A DNA stretch of 64,000 nt from Microbacterium sp. KUDC0406 (GTDB lineage: Bacteria; Actinomycetota; Actinomycetes; Actinomycetales; Microbacteriaceae). Below the pieces are notes generated by a model. The model had not been told where the DNA came from, did no database searches, and saw only the letters and a list, made by a program, of their open reading frames with translations. The stretch covers positions 1,860,001 through 1,924,000 of the forward strand of contig NZ_CP091138.1 in the NCBI RefSeq assembly GCF_021582875.1. The letters run 5' to 3'. A program made the translations under genes and the position numbers. Below, one piece after another: positions 8,104-17,248 of this stretch. Positions within the stretch are counted from its first letter, which is position 1. Each line of letters starts with the position of its first letter.

Positions 8104-8931
8104 TCAGCCCAGGAACAGCGCCCGCAGCCGCTTGGTCGTGAACACCAGCCCGATCGCGATCATGACCACGTAGTAGAGGACGTGCCACAGCATGCCGGGG
8201 TACAGCGCCCCGGTGGTCAGTCCGCGGATCAGCTCCACGCCGTGCCACAGCGGCAGCGCCCGCACGATGGCCTGCACCCACTCCGGGTAGACCGTGATCG
8301 GATAGAACGTCGCCGAGAACAGGAACATCGGCATCAGCACGAACTGGATCCAGTCCATGTGCTGGAACGCCTTCATGTAGCTGGTCACCGCCATCCCGAA
8401 GCTGGCGAAGCCGAACGCGATCAGCGCCACCGCGGGCAGCGCGAAGACCGCTGTCCACGACAGGTTGAGCCCCCAGATCTGCATGATGATCATGAATCCG
8501 CTCGCGTAGACCAGCCCGCGCAGCAGCGCGTAGATGATCTCGCCGAGCGCCACGTCGAGCGGGCCGAGCGAGGTCGCCAGCATCCCCTCGTAGAGCTTGC
8601 CGTAGTTCAGCTTGAAGAAGACGTTCCAGGTGGAGTCGTAGATCGCGCCGTTCATCGCCGACACGGCGAGCAGGGCCGGTGCGATGAACGCCGCATAGGG
8701 CACGGATGCCCCGGACTCGGTCTGAACGTCGCCGATCAGCGCGCCGAGTCCGATGCCCATCGACGCCAGGTACAGCACCGGCTCGAAGAAGCCGGACAGG
8801 ATCACCACGAAGCTCGACGACCGCGCCGCGATCAGTCCGCGCAGCACCACCGACCAGGGATTGCCGGCCCAGAGCGCCCGCACTCCCCCGGCTCTCACGC
8901 GCGGAGCATCCGTCAGCTCGGTGGTCGTCAT
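8104..8931 (-). CDS. ABC-2 type exporter permease (second)
   Basis: A 275-aa membrane subunit of an ABC-2 exporter (DrrB/NodJ-like), with six hydrophobic segments and the conserved C-terminal region SATFYPITVYPEWVQAIVRALPLWHGVELIRGL, typical of NodJ/daunorubicin-type permeases. It starts ATG 8931 four bases inside the upstream permease gene (ATGA), so the three exporter genes (9815-10786, 8928-9818, 8104-8931) are one operon. Exported substrate unknown; such systems move lipids, polysaccharides or drugs. Confidence 0.9.
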   Translation of the reverse strand: MTTTELTDAPRVRAGGVRALWAGNPWSVVLRGLIAARSSSFVVILSGFFEPVLYLASMGIGLGALIGDVQTESGASVPYAAFIAPALLAVSAMNGAIYDSTWNVFFKLNYGKLYEGMLATSLGPLDVALGEIIYALLRGLVYASGFMIIMQIWGLNLSWTAVFALPAVALIAFGFASFGMAVTSYMKAFQHMDWIQFVLMPMFLFSATFYPITVYPEWVQAIVRALPLWHGVELIRGLTTGALYPGMLWHVLYYVVMIAIGLVFTTKRLRALFLG

Positions 8932-9818
8932 GCGGCCAGCCTCCTCGCGAAGATGCGGCGGGCGACGACGTAGCCGCCGATGGCGAAGGCGAACAGCACG
9001 ATCAGGTGCACGGCGATCATCACGCCGCCGGTGTCACGCGCGTAAGACAGATCGCGTCCGAGCTCGGTCGCGTGCCATAGCGGCGAGATCCAGCCGATCC
9101 ACTGCAGCCACACCGGCAGCGTGTCCAGCGGGTAGAAGGTGCCCGAGAACAGGAACATCGGCATGAACACGAAGCGCTGCACCAGGGCGAACTGTCCGGT
9201 GTCCTCCTCGAGCGATGCCGCGTACGCGAGCAACGGGGTGCCGAAGGCGAGCGCGGCGAGGATGCCGACGAGGATCATGACCCACGAGACGGCCGGATTC
9301 CCGACAGCAGGGAACAGCAGCAGGAACAGGTAGTAGAGCCCGGCGGTCAGCACGACACGTGCCATCACCCCGATGACCTCGCCGGTCACGATCTGCCCCG
9401 ACGACAGCGGCGAGGCGCTGAACCCGTAGAAGAAGCGCCGCCACTTGAAGCCGGCCATCACCGGATAGCTGAACTCCTCGGAGGCCACGGTGATCGCGGC
9501 GCTCATCAGCAGCGCGGGGGCGACGAAGACGACGTAGTCGACCTGCTGCGAGCCGTCCTGGATCGGAGCCTGGATCAGCGCGGCGAGGCCGAGCGCGAGG
9601 CCGACCAGGTACAGTACCGGCTGTCCGACGGCGCCGACGATGATCGTCCAGCCATAGGCGCGCATTGCGCTGACGATGTGCTCGGCGACGTACCACGAGC
9701 CCCGGCGGCGAGTGCGACGCGCGGCGGCGATCGCCTCGTCGCGCAGCTCGTCGAGACCATCGGTCGCTGAGCCTGTCGAAGCGCGCCCTTCGACCGGCTC
9801 AGGGTCCCAGTGACTCAT
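8928..9818 (-). CDS. ABC-2 type exporter permease (first), with repeat-derived N-terminus
   Basis: A 296-aa ABC-2 permease paralogous to its downstream neighbour: the pair shares MPMFLFSGTFYPLDTLPVWLQ versus MPMFLFSATFYPITVYPEW. Six membrane segments span residues ~60-290. The first ~20 residues (MSHWDPEPVEGRASTGSATD) are encoded by an intergenic palindromic repeat (9767-9802) that lies just after the start, so the original start may have been further in. It overlaps the ATPase stop by four bases. It probably forms a heterodimer with the other permease and is driven by the ATPase at 9815-10786. Confidence 0.9.
   Translation of the reverse strand: MSHWDPEPVEGRASTGSATDGLDELRDEAIAAARRTRRRGSWYVAEHIVSAMRAYGWTIIVGAVGQPVLYLVGLALGLAALIQAPIQDGSQQVDYVVFVAPALLMSAAITVASEEFSYPVMAGFKWRRFFYGFSASPLSSGQIVTGEVIGVMARVVLTAGLYYLFLLLFPAVGNPAVSWVMILVGILAALAFGTPLLAYAASLEEDTGQFALVQRFVFMPMFLFSGTFYPLDTLPVWLQWIGWISPLWHATELGRDLSYARDTGGVMIAVHLIVLFAFAIGGYVVARRIFARRLAA
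9767..9802. repeat. CTTCGAC-AGCTCAG family palindrome inside a permease gene
   Basis: CTGAGCCTGTCGAA (9767-9780) and TTCGACCGGCTCAG (9789-9802) are inverted, matching at 13 of 14 positions. In frame they encode the peptide EPVEGRASTGSAT. Half copies of the same sequence occur at 12042, 47438 and 48132, each also in a reading frame. Confidence 0.8.
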
Positions 9819-10786
9819 TCGATCAGCGACCTTCCGGTCAGCCGCAGGAACACGTCCTCCAGGCTCGATCGTCGCACGAGCGAGGTGATCGGATGCAGGT
9901 CGCGGGCGCTGACCTGCTCGAGGGCTGCCTCGCCGTCCTGCGCGTACACCAGCACACGGTCGGGCAGCTCCTCGACACGATCGCCGATTCCCTGCATCCG
10001 CCGCGCCGCGTCGGCGTTGTGCGCCGATCCGAAGCGCACCTCGAGCACCTCTCGGCTGGAGTGCTCGCGGATCAGCGACGCCGGCGTGCCCTCCGCCATG
10101 ATCCTGCCCTTGTCGACCACGACCAGCCGGTCGCAGAGCTGCTCGGCCTCATCCATGTAGTGCGTGGTGAGCACCAGGGTCGTGCCCTGCTCCTTGAGCC
10201 GGAACAGCCGATCCCAGAGAACGTGCCGCGCCTGCGGGTCGAGGCCCGTGGTCGGCTCGTCGAGCAGCAGGATGCGCGGGTCGTTGATCAGGCCCCGGGC
10301 GATCGTGAGCCGCCGCTTCATGCCGCCGGAGAGCTGATCGACCTTCGACGACGCCTTCTCCGCGAGCTGTGCGAAGTCCAGCAGCTCCTCGGCCTTCTCA
10401 CGGCAGACCTTGGCCGGCAGCCCGAAGTAGCGGCCGTAGATGTACAGGTTCTCGCGCACGTTCAGCTCGCCGTCGAGCGTGTCCTGCTGCGGTACGACGC
10501 CGAGGCGGGAGCGGATCTCCGGCCCGTACCGGTCGGGGTCGAGCCCGAGGATGCTGAGCTCGCCGCCGGTGCGCGCAGAGACCGCGCCGACCATCTTCAT
10601 GGTGGTGGACTTGCCGGCACCGTTCGGCCCGAGCAGCCCGAACGACTCGCCGGGAGCGACGTCGAAGCTCAGTCCGTCGACGGCGAGGAAGTCGGGCTTG
10701 CCTTTGACACGGTAGGCCTTGACGAGGTCGCGGGCGGCGATGACGGGAGCGGGCACCCGCCTCACGGTAGTGGATTTCGCCGACAT
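9815..10786 (-). CDS. ABC exporter ATPase (DrrA-like)
   Basis: A 323-aa ATPase that drives the two ABC-2 permeases downstream. Seen: Walker A GPNGAGKSTT, Q-loop GVVPQQDTLDGEL, signature LSGGMKRRLTIARGL, Walker B ILLLDEPTTGLDPQ, switch LTTHYMDEAEQLCD, and the C-terminal DrrA/NodI extension ending SLVRRSSLEDVFLRLTG. The start ATG 10786 (MSAKSTTVRR) is preferred, because a longer in-frame extension lacks homology. It is divergent from the fused ABC exporter at 10864, sharing a 77-bp promoter region. Confidence 0.93.
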   Translation of the reverse strand: MSAKSTTVRRVPAPVIAARDLVKAYRVKGKPDFLAVDGLSFDVAPGESFGLLGPNGAGKSTTMKMVGAVSARTGGELSILGLDPDRYGPEIRSRLGVVPQQDTLDGELNVRENLYIYGRYFGLPAKVCREKAEELLDFAQLAEKASSKVDQLSGGMKRRLTIARGLINDPRILLLDEPTTGLDPQARHVLWDRLFRLKEQGTTLVLTTHYMDEAEQLCDRLVVVDKGRIMAEGTPASLIREHSSREVLEVRFGSAHNADAARRMQGIGDRVEELPDRVLVYAQDGEAALEQVSARDLHPITSLVRRSSLEDVFLRLTGRSLIE

Positions 10787-10863
10787 CCGGCATCCGAAAC
10801 AGACAGGCGACCCATAAGCGAACCGGAGCACAATGGATCCGCCCCCATCGAAGAAGGTCTCCC

Positions 10864-12753
10864 ATGTCTCGCACGGCGACAGCACGCCGACGCGGGCGCG
10901 GTGCGCAGCAGGACGGTCCGCGCGCCTCGTTCCGCCAGCTCCTCCCCTTCCTGTTCGAGCACAAGAAGGTGCTGATGGTCGTCACGATCCTCAGCATCAT
11001 CGGCGCGGCCGCCTCTCTGGTGCAGCCGCTGCTGGTGGGGCAGGTGATCCAGCGCGTCCAGGAGAAACTTCCGCTGGGCATGCTGATCTGGGCGCTGATC
11101 GCGTTCGTGATCGTGTCGTCGGTGATCTCGGGCTACCAGCACTACCTGCTGCAGCGCACCGGCACCGCGGTGGTGCTCTCCAGCAGGCGCCGGCTGATCG
11201 CCCGCATCCTGCATCTGCCGATCAGCGAGTTCGACGCGCGCCGCACCGGTGATCTGGTGTCGCGCGTGGGCACCGACACGACCCTGCTGTATGCCGTGCT
11301 CACGCAGGGGCTCGCGGATGCCGTCGGCAGCGCACTGCTGTTCCTCGGAGCCCTCGTCGCGATGCTGGTGATCGACCCGATCCTCCTGCTGCTGATCGTG
11401 CTGGTGATCGGGGCATCCGTGGTGGTCGTCGTGCTGCTCAGCGGTCGCATCCGCACGGCGTCGACCGCACAGCAGCAGAAGGTCGGCGAGCTGGCATCCG
11501 GCGTCGAGCGCGCCGTGTCGTCCATCCGCACCGTGCGCGCATCCGGTGCGACCGAGCGCGAGACCGAGGCCGTCACGGGACTCGCGAACGAGGCCTACGG
11601 CATCGGCGTGCGGATCGCGAAGATCTCCTCGCTCGTCGTGCCGATCGCCGGCATCGCTCTGCAGCTCTCGCTGCTGGTCGTCCTGGGCGTCGGCGGCTTC
11701 CGCGTGGCATCCGGAGCCATCACGATCGCGTCGCTGGTGACGTTCATCATGTTCCTGTTCATGCTGATCATGCCGCTGGGGCAGGCGTTCGGCGCGATCA
11801 CCTCGGTGAACCAGGCGCTCGGCGCGCTGGGTCGCATCCAGGAGATCCTCGACCTGCCGGCAGAGACCGACGCCGACGAGGCGGATGCCGCAGCCACGGC
11901 CGCGCCGGTGGCCGGCTCCACGGCGATCGAGTTCCGCGACGTGCGCTTCCAGTACCCCGAGAACGTCGTCGCCGCGCGTGAGGCGGCCGCGAAGGAGGCG
12001 AACGACCTGCTCGCCGACGCGCATCTGGCGGGCGAGGCGGACCCTTCGACGAGCTCAGGCACCCAGCCCGTTCGCGAGGTGCTGCGCGGCGTGTCGTTCG
12101 CCGTGCCGCGCGGCGCACGCGTGGCGCTGGTCGGACCGTCGGGCGCCGGCAAGAGCACGATCCTCTCGCTCATCGAGCGCTTCTATGACCCGACCGGCGG
12201 CTCGATCCGGCTCGCCGGACACGACCTGCGCACCTACCGGCGCGACGAGCTGCGCGCCCACTTCGGGTACGTCGAGCAGGACGCCCCGACGCTGGCCGGC
12301 ACGCTCGCCGACAACCTGCGCGTCGCGGTGCCGGATGCCACCGACGCCGACTGCGAGCGCGTGCTGCACGCGGTGAACCTCGGCGATGTGCTCGAGCGCG
12401 GTCCGCTGGGCCTGGCGACGCCGGTCGGCGAGGACGGCGTGATGCTCTCCGGCGGCGAGCGCCAGCGCCTCGCGATCGCGCGGGCGCTGCTCACCAAGGC
12501 TCCGATCCTGCTGCTCGACGAGTCGACCTCGTCGCTGGACGGCGTGAACGAGCAGCGGATGCGGGAGGCGATCGACGCGGTCTCGGCCGATCGAACTCTG
12601 GTCGTGATCGCGCACCGGCTGTCGACGGTCGTCGACAGCGACCTGATCGTGGTGCTGCAGGACGGCGCCGTGGTCGGCCAGGGCACGCACGACGAACTCG
12701 TCGAGACGACACCGCTCTATCGCGATCTCGCGCGGCACCAGCTGCTGGTCTGA
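10864..12753 (+). CDS. Fused ABC exporter, membrane domain plus ATPase
   Basis: A 629-aa half-transporter of the ABC_membrane/ABC_tran type (MsbA/BmrA-like), expected to work as a dimer in lipid or drug export. Residues ~25-315 hold six transmembrane helices with coupling segment RLIARILHLPISEFDARRTGDLVSRVGTD. Residues ~345-625 are the ATPase: Walker A GPSGAGKSTI, signature LSGGERQRLAIARAL, Walker B ILLLDESTSSLD, His-switch VVIAHRLSTV. Between the first ATPase strand (FRDVRFQYPE) and Walker A lies an unusual ~45-residue insertion, AAREAAAKEANDLLADAHLA followed by EADPSTSSGTQP, and the second part is a copy of an intergenic DNA repeat. ATG 10864 has GAAGG nine bases upstream. Confidence 0.93.
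   Translation: MSRTATARRRGRGAQQDGPRASFRQLLPFLFEHKKVLMVVTILSIIGAAASLVQPLLVGQVIQRVQEKLPLGMLIWALIAFVIVSSVISGYQHYLLQRTGTAVVLSSRRRLIARILHLPISEFDARRTGDLVSRVGTDTTLLYAVLTQGLADAVGSALLFLGALVAMLVIDPILLLLIVLVIGASVVVVVLLSGRIRTASTAQQQKVGELASGVERAVSSIRTVRASGATERETEAVTGLANEAYGIGVRIAKISSLVVPIAGIALQLSLLVVLGVGGFRVASGAITIASLVTFIMFLFMLIMPLGQAFGAITSVNQALGALGRIQEILDLPAETDADEADAAATAAPVAGSTAIEFRDVRFQYPENVVAAREAAAKEANDLLADAHLAGEADPSTSSGTQPVREVLRGVSFAVPRGARVALVGPSGAGKSTILSLIERFYDPTGGSIRLAGHDLRTYRRDELRAHFGYVEQDAPTLAGTLADNLRVAVPDATDADCERVLHAVNLGDVLERGPLGLATPVGEDGVMLSGGERQRLAIARALLTKAPILLLDESTSSLDGVNEQRMREAIDAVSADRTLVVIAHRLSTVVDSDLIVVLQDGAVVGQGTHDELVETTPLYRDLARHQLLV
12042..12065. repeat. CCTTCGACGAGCTCAGG repeat copy in frame
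   Basis: A half-unit of the CTTCGAC..GCTCAG family, encoding DPSTSSGTQP inside the ATPase domain of the exporter above, in a surface insertion. The same peptide (PSTSSGTQ) ends the FAH-RraA protein at 47438-47462. Confidence 0.8.
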
Positions 12754-12810
12754 GGCGCACTCATCGAAACCCCTCGTGGTTGCCGAGCCCCCTCCTGAAT
12801 CACGGTTGCT

Positions 12811-12886
12811 CAGGCGGGGTCTCGGCGCGCAGGCGGGGTCTCGGCGCGCAGGCGGGGTCTCGGCGAGCAGGCGGGGTCTCGGCGCG
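12811..12886. repeat. Four tandem 19-bp repeats
   Basis: CAGGCGGGGTCTCGGCGCG is repeated four times at 12811, 12830, 12849 and 12868, with only one or two substitutions, followed by a degenerate fifth unit. It fills most of the 204-bp gap between the converging exporter and DUF202 genes. No gene was found in this gap. Likely slippage-prone; a short-tandem-repeat locus. Confidence 0.85.
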
Positions 12887-12957
12887 GTCAGGCGGGCCGG
12901 GTATCGGCGTGTACCGGAATGGCAGACCAAATGGAGACGATGCGTCTCAGAGACGTG

Positions 12958-13317
12958 TCACCAAGGGCGCCACTGCACGAAGAGCACCACGAGTCCGGCG
13001 ACGCCCGCCGCGCCGACCGCGGCGGTCACGAGCGCCGGCAGTCGCCCGCTCACGATGAGCGACTCGTCGCGAACCAGGCCGCCGTGCGCCCTGCGATAGC
13101 GGATGGTGCACAGTACCCAGGCCACGACGGAGAGAGCGAGACCGAGAAAGCCGAGCAGCGTCGCCCACGCCCCGAGCGCGTCGGAGAGGTACTTGATCGC
13201 CGCGCCGTTGCCGACCGCGAGCGACAGGCAGGTCCGCCGCCAGGCGAGCAGCGTGCGCTCGGTCTGCAGCCCGGCGTCGAACGGACGATCGGCGGACTCG
13301 GCAGCGGCATCCGTCAC
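12958..13317 (-). CDS. DUF202 membrane protein
   Basis: A 119-aa protein of the DUF202 (YidH-like) family: an N-terminal conserved RTLLAWRRTCLSLAVGNGA helix followed by two further hydrophobic segments (LLGFLGLALSVVAWVLC and ALVTAAVGAAGVAGLVVLFV). The start GTG 13317 overlaps the stop of the upstream DUF202 gene (GTGA), giving a coupled pair. The family has no established function; paired DUF202 genes are common in actinobacteria and may form a hetero-oligomer. Confidence 0.85.
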   Translation of the reverse strand: MTDAAAESADRPFDAGLQTERTLLAWRRTCLSLAVGNGAAIKYLSDALGAWATLLGFLGLALSVVAWVLCTIRYRRAHGGLVRDESLIVSGRLPALVTAAVGAAGVAGLVVLFVQWRPW

Positions 13318-13673
13318 AGGAAGAGCCCCGCGCCGAGCAGCAGGATCGCGATGATCACCCCGGCCGCGATCACGACGCCGGTGGTGGGACCGGGCAGGGC
13401 CAGGTGCAGCCGCATCGCGCGCTCGCTGCGCGCCCACGACAGCCAGGCGTGCACGGTCGCGATGACGCCCAGCAGCACGAACAGCACCGCCGCGAGGAAG
13501 CGCGGCACCGGATGGATGTCGAGCTGCAGCGCCTCGATCGCTATGCCGACCGCCACCAGCGCGAGCGCCGTGCGGATCCAGGCGAGGAACGTGCGCTCGT
13601 TCGCGAGTGAGAACCGGGGATCGGGCTCCTCCCCCACGCCGTACACGCGCCGGGGGAATCGTCGATCGCTCAT
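13314..13673 (-). CDS. DUF202 (YidH-like) membrane protein
   Basis: A 119-aa protein: the cytosolic N-terminus MSDRRFPRRVYGVGEEPDPRF leads into the family signature LANERTFLAWIRTALALVAVGIAI, then two more membrane helices. It is translated first in the two-gene unit and overlaps its partner by four bases. ATG 13673 is preceded by TAAGCT and exactly six bases (13674-13685 on the reverse strand), the leaderless arrangement repeated elsewhere here. Confidence 0.88.
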   Translation of the reverse strand: MSDRRFPRRVYGVGEEPDPRFSLANERTFLAWIRTALALVAVGIAIEALQLDIHPVPRFLAAVLFVLLGVIATVHAWLSWARSERAMRLHLALPGPTTGVVIAAGVIIAILLLGAGLFL

Positions 13674-13706
13674 GTGCCCAGCTTAGAACGCCCCGGACGG
13701 CGCCCC

Positions 13707-13771
13707 GAAACTGCACGCCCGCGCCGAGACCGTGGCGGTGCCACCACGTCTCGGCGCGGGCGTGCAGTTTC
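13707..13771. terminator. Perfect 24-bp stem hairpin downstream of pckG
   Basis: The left arm starts GAAACTGCACGCCCGCGCC (13707-13730). Its exact complement is 13748-13771, and pairing extends inward past a single bulge. It lies 10 bp after the pckG stop (13782) and 34 bp before the DUF202 start. No U-run is present. Probable strong terminator separating the two units. Confidence 0.7.
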
Positions 13772-13781
13772 AAATGAGAGG

Positions 13782-15650
13782 TCAGCGGGCCGACGCGAGG
13801 CGGTAGCGCAGTGCCGCGAGCTCGCTGCGCAGCGCCGCGGGAGCCGGTCGCCGAAGACGGAGTAGAACTCCTCGGTCTTGTCGGCCTCCTCCTGCCAGGC
13901 CGCGGTGTCGACGGCGAACAGCTCGTCCAGGTCGGCCTGCGGGATGTCGAGTCCGTCGAGATTCAGGTCGGAGACGACGGGGAGCCGGCCGATCGGGCTG
14001 TCGATGGCGGGGACCCTGCCCTCGATGCGCCGGATGATCCAGTCGATCACGCGTGCGTTGTCACCGAAGCCGGGCCACAGGAAGCGGCCGTCCTCCCCCG
14101 GCGGAACCAGTTGACCTGGAAGATGCGCGGTGCGCGGTCGAAGCGCAGGCTGCGGCCCACCTTCAGCCAGTGGTCGAAGTAGTCGCCCATGTTGTAGCCG
14201 CAGAACGGCAGCATGGCGAACGGGTCGCGCCGCAGTTCGCCGACGGTGCCCTCCGCGGCAGCGGTGCGCTCGGACGAGATGGTCGAGCCGAGGAACACCC
14301 CATGCGTCCAGTCGGTGGCCTCGACGACCAGCGGCACGTTGCTGGCGCGACGGCCGCCGAACAGGATGACGTCGAGCGGCACGCCCTCCGGGTCCTCCCA
14401 GTCGTCGGAGATCTGCGGGCACTGCGCGGCCGAGACCGTGAAGCGCGAGTTGGGATGCGCCGCCGGGCGACCGGAGTCCGGTGTCCAGGGGTTGCCCTCC
14501 CAGTCGACGAGATCCGCCGGCGGGGTGTCCGTGAGGCCCTCCCACCAGACGTCTCCGTCGGGCCGCAGCGCGACGTTCGTGAAGATCGTGTTGCCCCACA
14601 GCGTCTCGACCGCCGTGACGTTGGTCGACTCGCCGGTGCCCGGTGCGACGCCGAAGAAGCCCGCCTCCGGGTTCATCGCGTGCATCCGGCCGTCCTCGCC
14701 GGGACGGATCCAGACGATGTCGTCACCGAGCGTCTCGACCCTCCAGCCCGGGATGGTCGGACGCAGCATGGCGAGATTCGTCTTTCCGCAGGCCGACGGG
14801 AACGCTGCCGCCATGTGGTAGGCGCGCCCTCGGGCGAGATCACCTTGATGAGCAGCATGTGCTCCGCGAGCCAGCCCTCGTCGCGGGCGATCACCGAGGC
14901 GATGCGCAGGGCGAAGCACTTCTTCGCGAGGATCGCGTTGCCGCCGTAACCCGAGCCGTAGGAGTACACCTCGAGCGTGTCGGGGAAGTGCACGATGTAC
15001 TTCTCGTCGTTGCACGGCCACGCGACGTCGTGCTGTCCCGGCTCGAGCGGGGCGCCGACCGAGTGCACTGTGCGCACCCACGGGGCGCCCTCTGCGATCT
15101 GCCGGGTCACCGCGTCGCCGACGCGGGTCATGATGCCGATGGATGCCACGGCGTAGGCGCTGTCGGTGATCTGCACGCCGATGTGCGAGAGCTTTCCTCC
15201 GACGGGGCCCATCGAGAACGGCACGACGTACATCGTGCGCCCGCGCATCGACCCCTCGAAGATGCGGTCCATGGTCGCGTGCATCTCCGCCGGGTCCGCC
15301 CAGTTGTTCGTGGGACCGGCGTCCTCCTCCTTCTCGGAGGCGATGAAGGTGCGCGCCTCGGTGCGCGCGACATCACTGGGGTGCGAGCGCGCCAGGTATG
15401 AGCCGGGACGCCACTCAGGGTTCAGCTTGATGATCTTGCCCTCGTCGACCAGCTCGCGCATGATCGCGTCGTTCTCGGCCACCGACCCGTCCACCCAGTG
15501 CACGCGGGCGGGCTGGGTGAGCGCGGCGATGCCGTCGACCCACGCGCGCAGCTCCGCCATCGCCGGAGTGTCGTATGCAGGCGCTGCGCCGTAGCTGCGG
15601 GCGGGGGCGACGGCTGAGAGGTGAGGTGTGTACGTCTCGGCGATGGCCAT
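13782..15650 (-). CDS. pckG: Phosphoenolpyruvate carboxykinase (GTP), three apparent frameshifts
   Basis: GTP-dependent PEPCK, which converts oxaloacetate plus GTP to PEP, CO2 and GDP: the committing step of gluconeogenesis. After repair it is 623 aa, normal for the family. Seen: [20 protein letters not shown], the P-loop [15 protein letters not shown], the metal/PEP region [28 protein letters not shown], and [16 protein letters not shown]. The frame breaks three times: near 14826-14832 (one C lost, EGRAYHM), in the C run 14095-14099 (WFRRGEDG), and in GGG 13839-13841 ([12 protein letters not shown] to the stop). Each is fixed by one extra base, so I consider the gene intact. ATG 15650 follows GAAGGAG. 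It is divergent from a RamB-like regulator. Confidence 0.92.
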
Positions 15651-15721
15651 GTCTGCTCCTTCGAAGCGGGTGCTGTGCATCCATCTTCTTCTCGAAACAC
15701 CGTGACTTTCCAAGGGATGCG

Positions 15722-15752
15722 AGAGAAAGAACATTGAATCTTTCGCTATGAT
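15722..15752 (+). promoter_or_regulatory. Palindrome and -10 box between pckG and the RamB-like gene
   Basis: AGAGAAAGA (15722-15730) and TCTTTCGCT (15739-15747) form an imperfect inverted repeat (8 of 9). TATGAT (15747-15752) is followed by six bases and the ATG at 15759, a leaderless promoter. A regulator bound here would affect both the regulator gene and pckG 72 bp away. It does not match the published corynebacterial RamB box. Confidence 0.5.
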
Positions 15753-15758
15753 CAAGAC

Positions 15759-17201
15759 ATGGCGAGCACCGGACTGGAACTGACCACCCTCGGCCACCGC
15801 ATCCGGCACCACCGGGTGGCGCGCGGCCTCACCCTCGACGAGCTCGGTGCCAAGGTCGGCATCGCCGGATCGCAGCTCAGCCTGATCGAGAACGGCAAGC
15901 GCGAGCCCAAGCTGTCGCTGCTGCAGGCGATCGCCGAGGCCTGCGGCACCGAGGTCTCCGATCTGATCTCGGGCGAGCCGCCGAATCGCAGGGCCGCGCT
16001 CGAGATCGAGCTCGATCGTGCCCAGCGCTCACCCGTGTTCCGCCAGCTCGGCATCGCGCCGGTGCGCGTGACCAAGGGCATGAGCGACGAGACCATCGAG
16101 TCCGTGCTCGGCCTGCACCACGAACTGCAGCGCCGCGAGCGCGAGGCGATCGCCACTCCGGAGGAGGCGCGCCGCGCCAACACCGAGCTGCGGCTGCGGA
16201 TGCGGGCGCAGAACAACTACCGCGGCGACATCGAGAAGCTCGCCGAGAAGCAGCTCAAGGCCGCCGGTCACGTCTCCGGCGCCCTCACGCACCGCACCGT
16301 GAGCATCATGGCCGAGAAGCTCGGCTTCGAGCTCATCTATGCGAACGACCTGCCGCACTCCACCCGGTCGCTCACCGATCTCGAGAACGGCCGCATCTAC
16401 CTGCCTCCGGCGTCCATCCCCGGCGGGCACGGCCTGCGATCGATGGCGCTGCAAGCCATGGCGCACCGGCTGCTCGGGCACACGCCGCCCACCGACTACG
16501 CCGATTTCCTGCAGCAGCGCCTGGAGATCAACTACTTCGCGGCGTGCTGCCTGATCCCCGAGACCGCCGGCGTCGCCTTCCTGCAGCAGGCGAAGAAGGA
16601 CCGCAACCTCGCGGTCGAGGACTTCCGCGACGCGTTCGGCGTCACGCACGAAGCGGCCGCGATGCGCATGACCAACCTCATGACCGAGCACCTCGGCATG
16701 CGCCTGCACATGCTGCGCGTGGACTCGTCGGGCGCGATCACCCGGGTCTACGAGAACGACGACCTGCCGCTGCCGATGGACGTCACCGGCGCGGTGGAGG
16801 GGCAGCCCGTGTGCCGCAAGTTCCAGGCGCGTGCGGCGTTCGGCCAGCAGAACCGCACCACCGAGCAGCACCAGTACACCGACACCCCGGCCGGAACGTT
16901 CTGGTGCGCGACGCAGACCGGCACGTCGAGCGACGGCGAGTTCTCGGTGACCATCGGCGTGCCCTTCGACGACGCCCGCTGGTGGCGCGGACGCGAGACC
17001 TCGGCGCGCGCGCAGTCGACCTGCCCCGACGAGGCCTGCTGCCGGCGCCCGGATGCCGAGCAGGTCAACCGCTGGAGCGGCAGGGCCTGGCCGAGCGCCC
17101 GTGTGCACACGCACATGTTCTCGCCGCTGCCCCGCGGCGCGTTCCCCGGCGTCGACGACACCGAGGTCTACGACTTCCTCGAGCGGCACGCCGCCGGCTG
17201 A
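15759..17201 (+). CDS. RamB-like acetate/carbon metabolism regulator (HTH-XRE, DUF955, DUF2083)
   Basis: A 480-aa cytosolic transcription factor. Residues ~10-65 are an XRE helix-turn-helix ([38 protein letters not shown]). Residues ~150-300 are an ImmA/IrrE-like DUF955 domain with the HRLLGH segment. The last ~180 residues are the short-chain fatty-acid regulator domain containing paired cysteines (ACC; CPDEACC). RamB of Corynebacterium has this architecture and controls acetate and glyoxylate genes. Divergent placement next to pckG supports a role in choosing gluconeogenic carbon sources. The DUF955 HExxH zinc motif is degenerate (AMAHRLLGH), so peptidase activity is doubtful. Leaderless start. 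Confidence 0.88.
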   Translation: MASTGLELTTLGHRIRHHRVARGLTLDELGAKVGIAGSQLSLIENGKREPKLSLLQAIAEACGTEVSDLISGEPPNRRAALEIELDRAQRSPVFRQLGIAPVRVTKGMSDETIESVLGLHHELQRREREAIATPEEARRANTELRLRMRAQNNYRGDIEKLAEKQLKAAGHVSGALTHRTVSIMAEKLGFELIYANDLPHSTRSLTDLENGRIYLPPASIPGGHGLRSMALQAMAHRLLGHTPPTDYADFLQQRLEINYFAACCLIPETAGVAFLQQAKKDRNLAVEDFRDAFGVTHEAAAMRMTNLMTEHLGMRLHMLRVDSSGAITRVYENDDLPLPMDVTGAVEGQPVCRKFQARAAFGQQNRTTEQHQYTDTPAGTFWCATQTGTSSDGEFSVTIGVPFDDARWWRGRETSARAQSTCPDEACCRRPDAEQVNRWSGRAWPSARVHTHMFSPLPRGAFPGVDDTEVYDFLERHAAG

Positions 17202-17248
17202 CGCGGCCGCCGCGCCGTCACCACGAACAGGACGTCCCGGGCGCCGGA

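Noticed and set aside
13782..15650. pckG as a pseudogene
   Set aside because: All three breaks are single-base losses, two of them in C/G runs, the conserved protein continues perfectly across each, and the same error type affects a dozen other genes.
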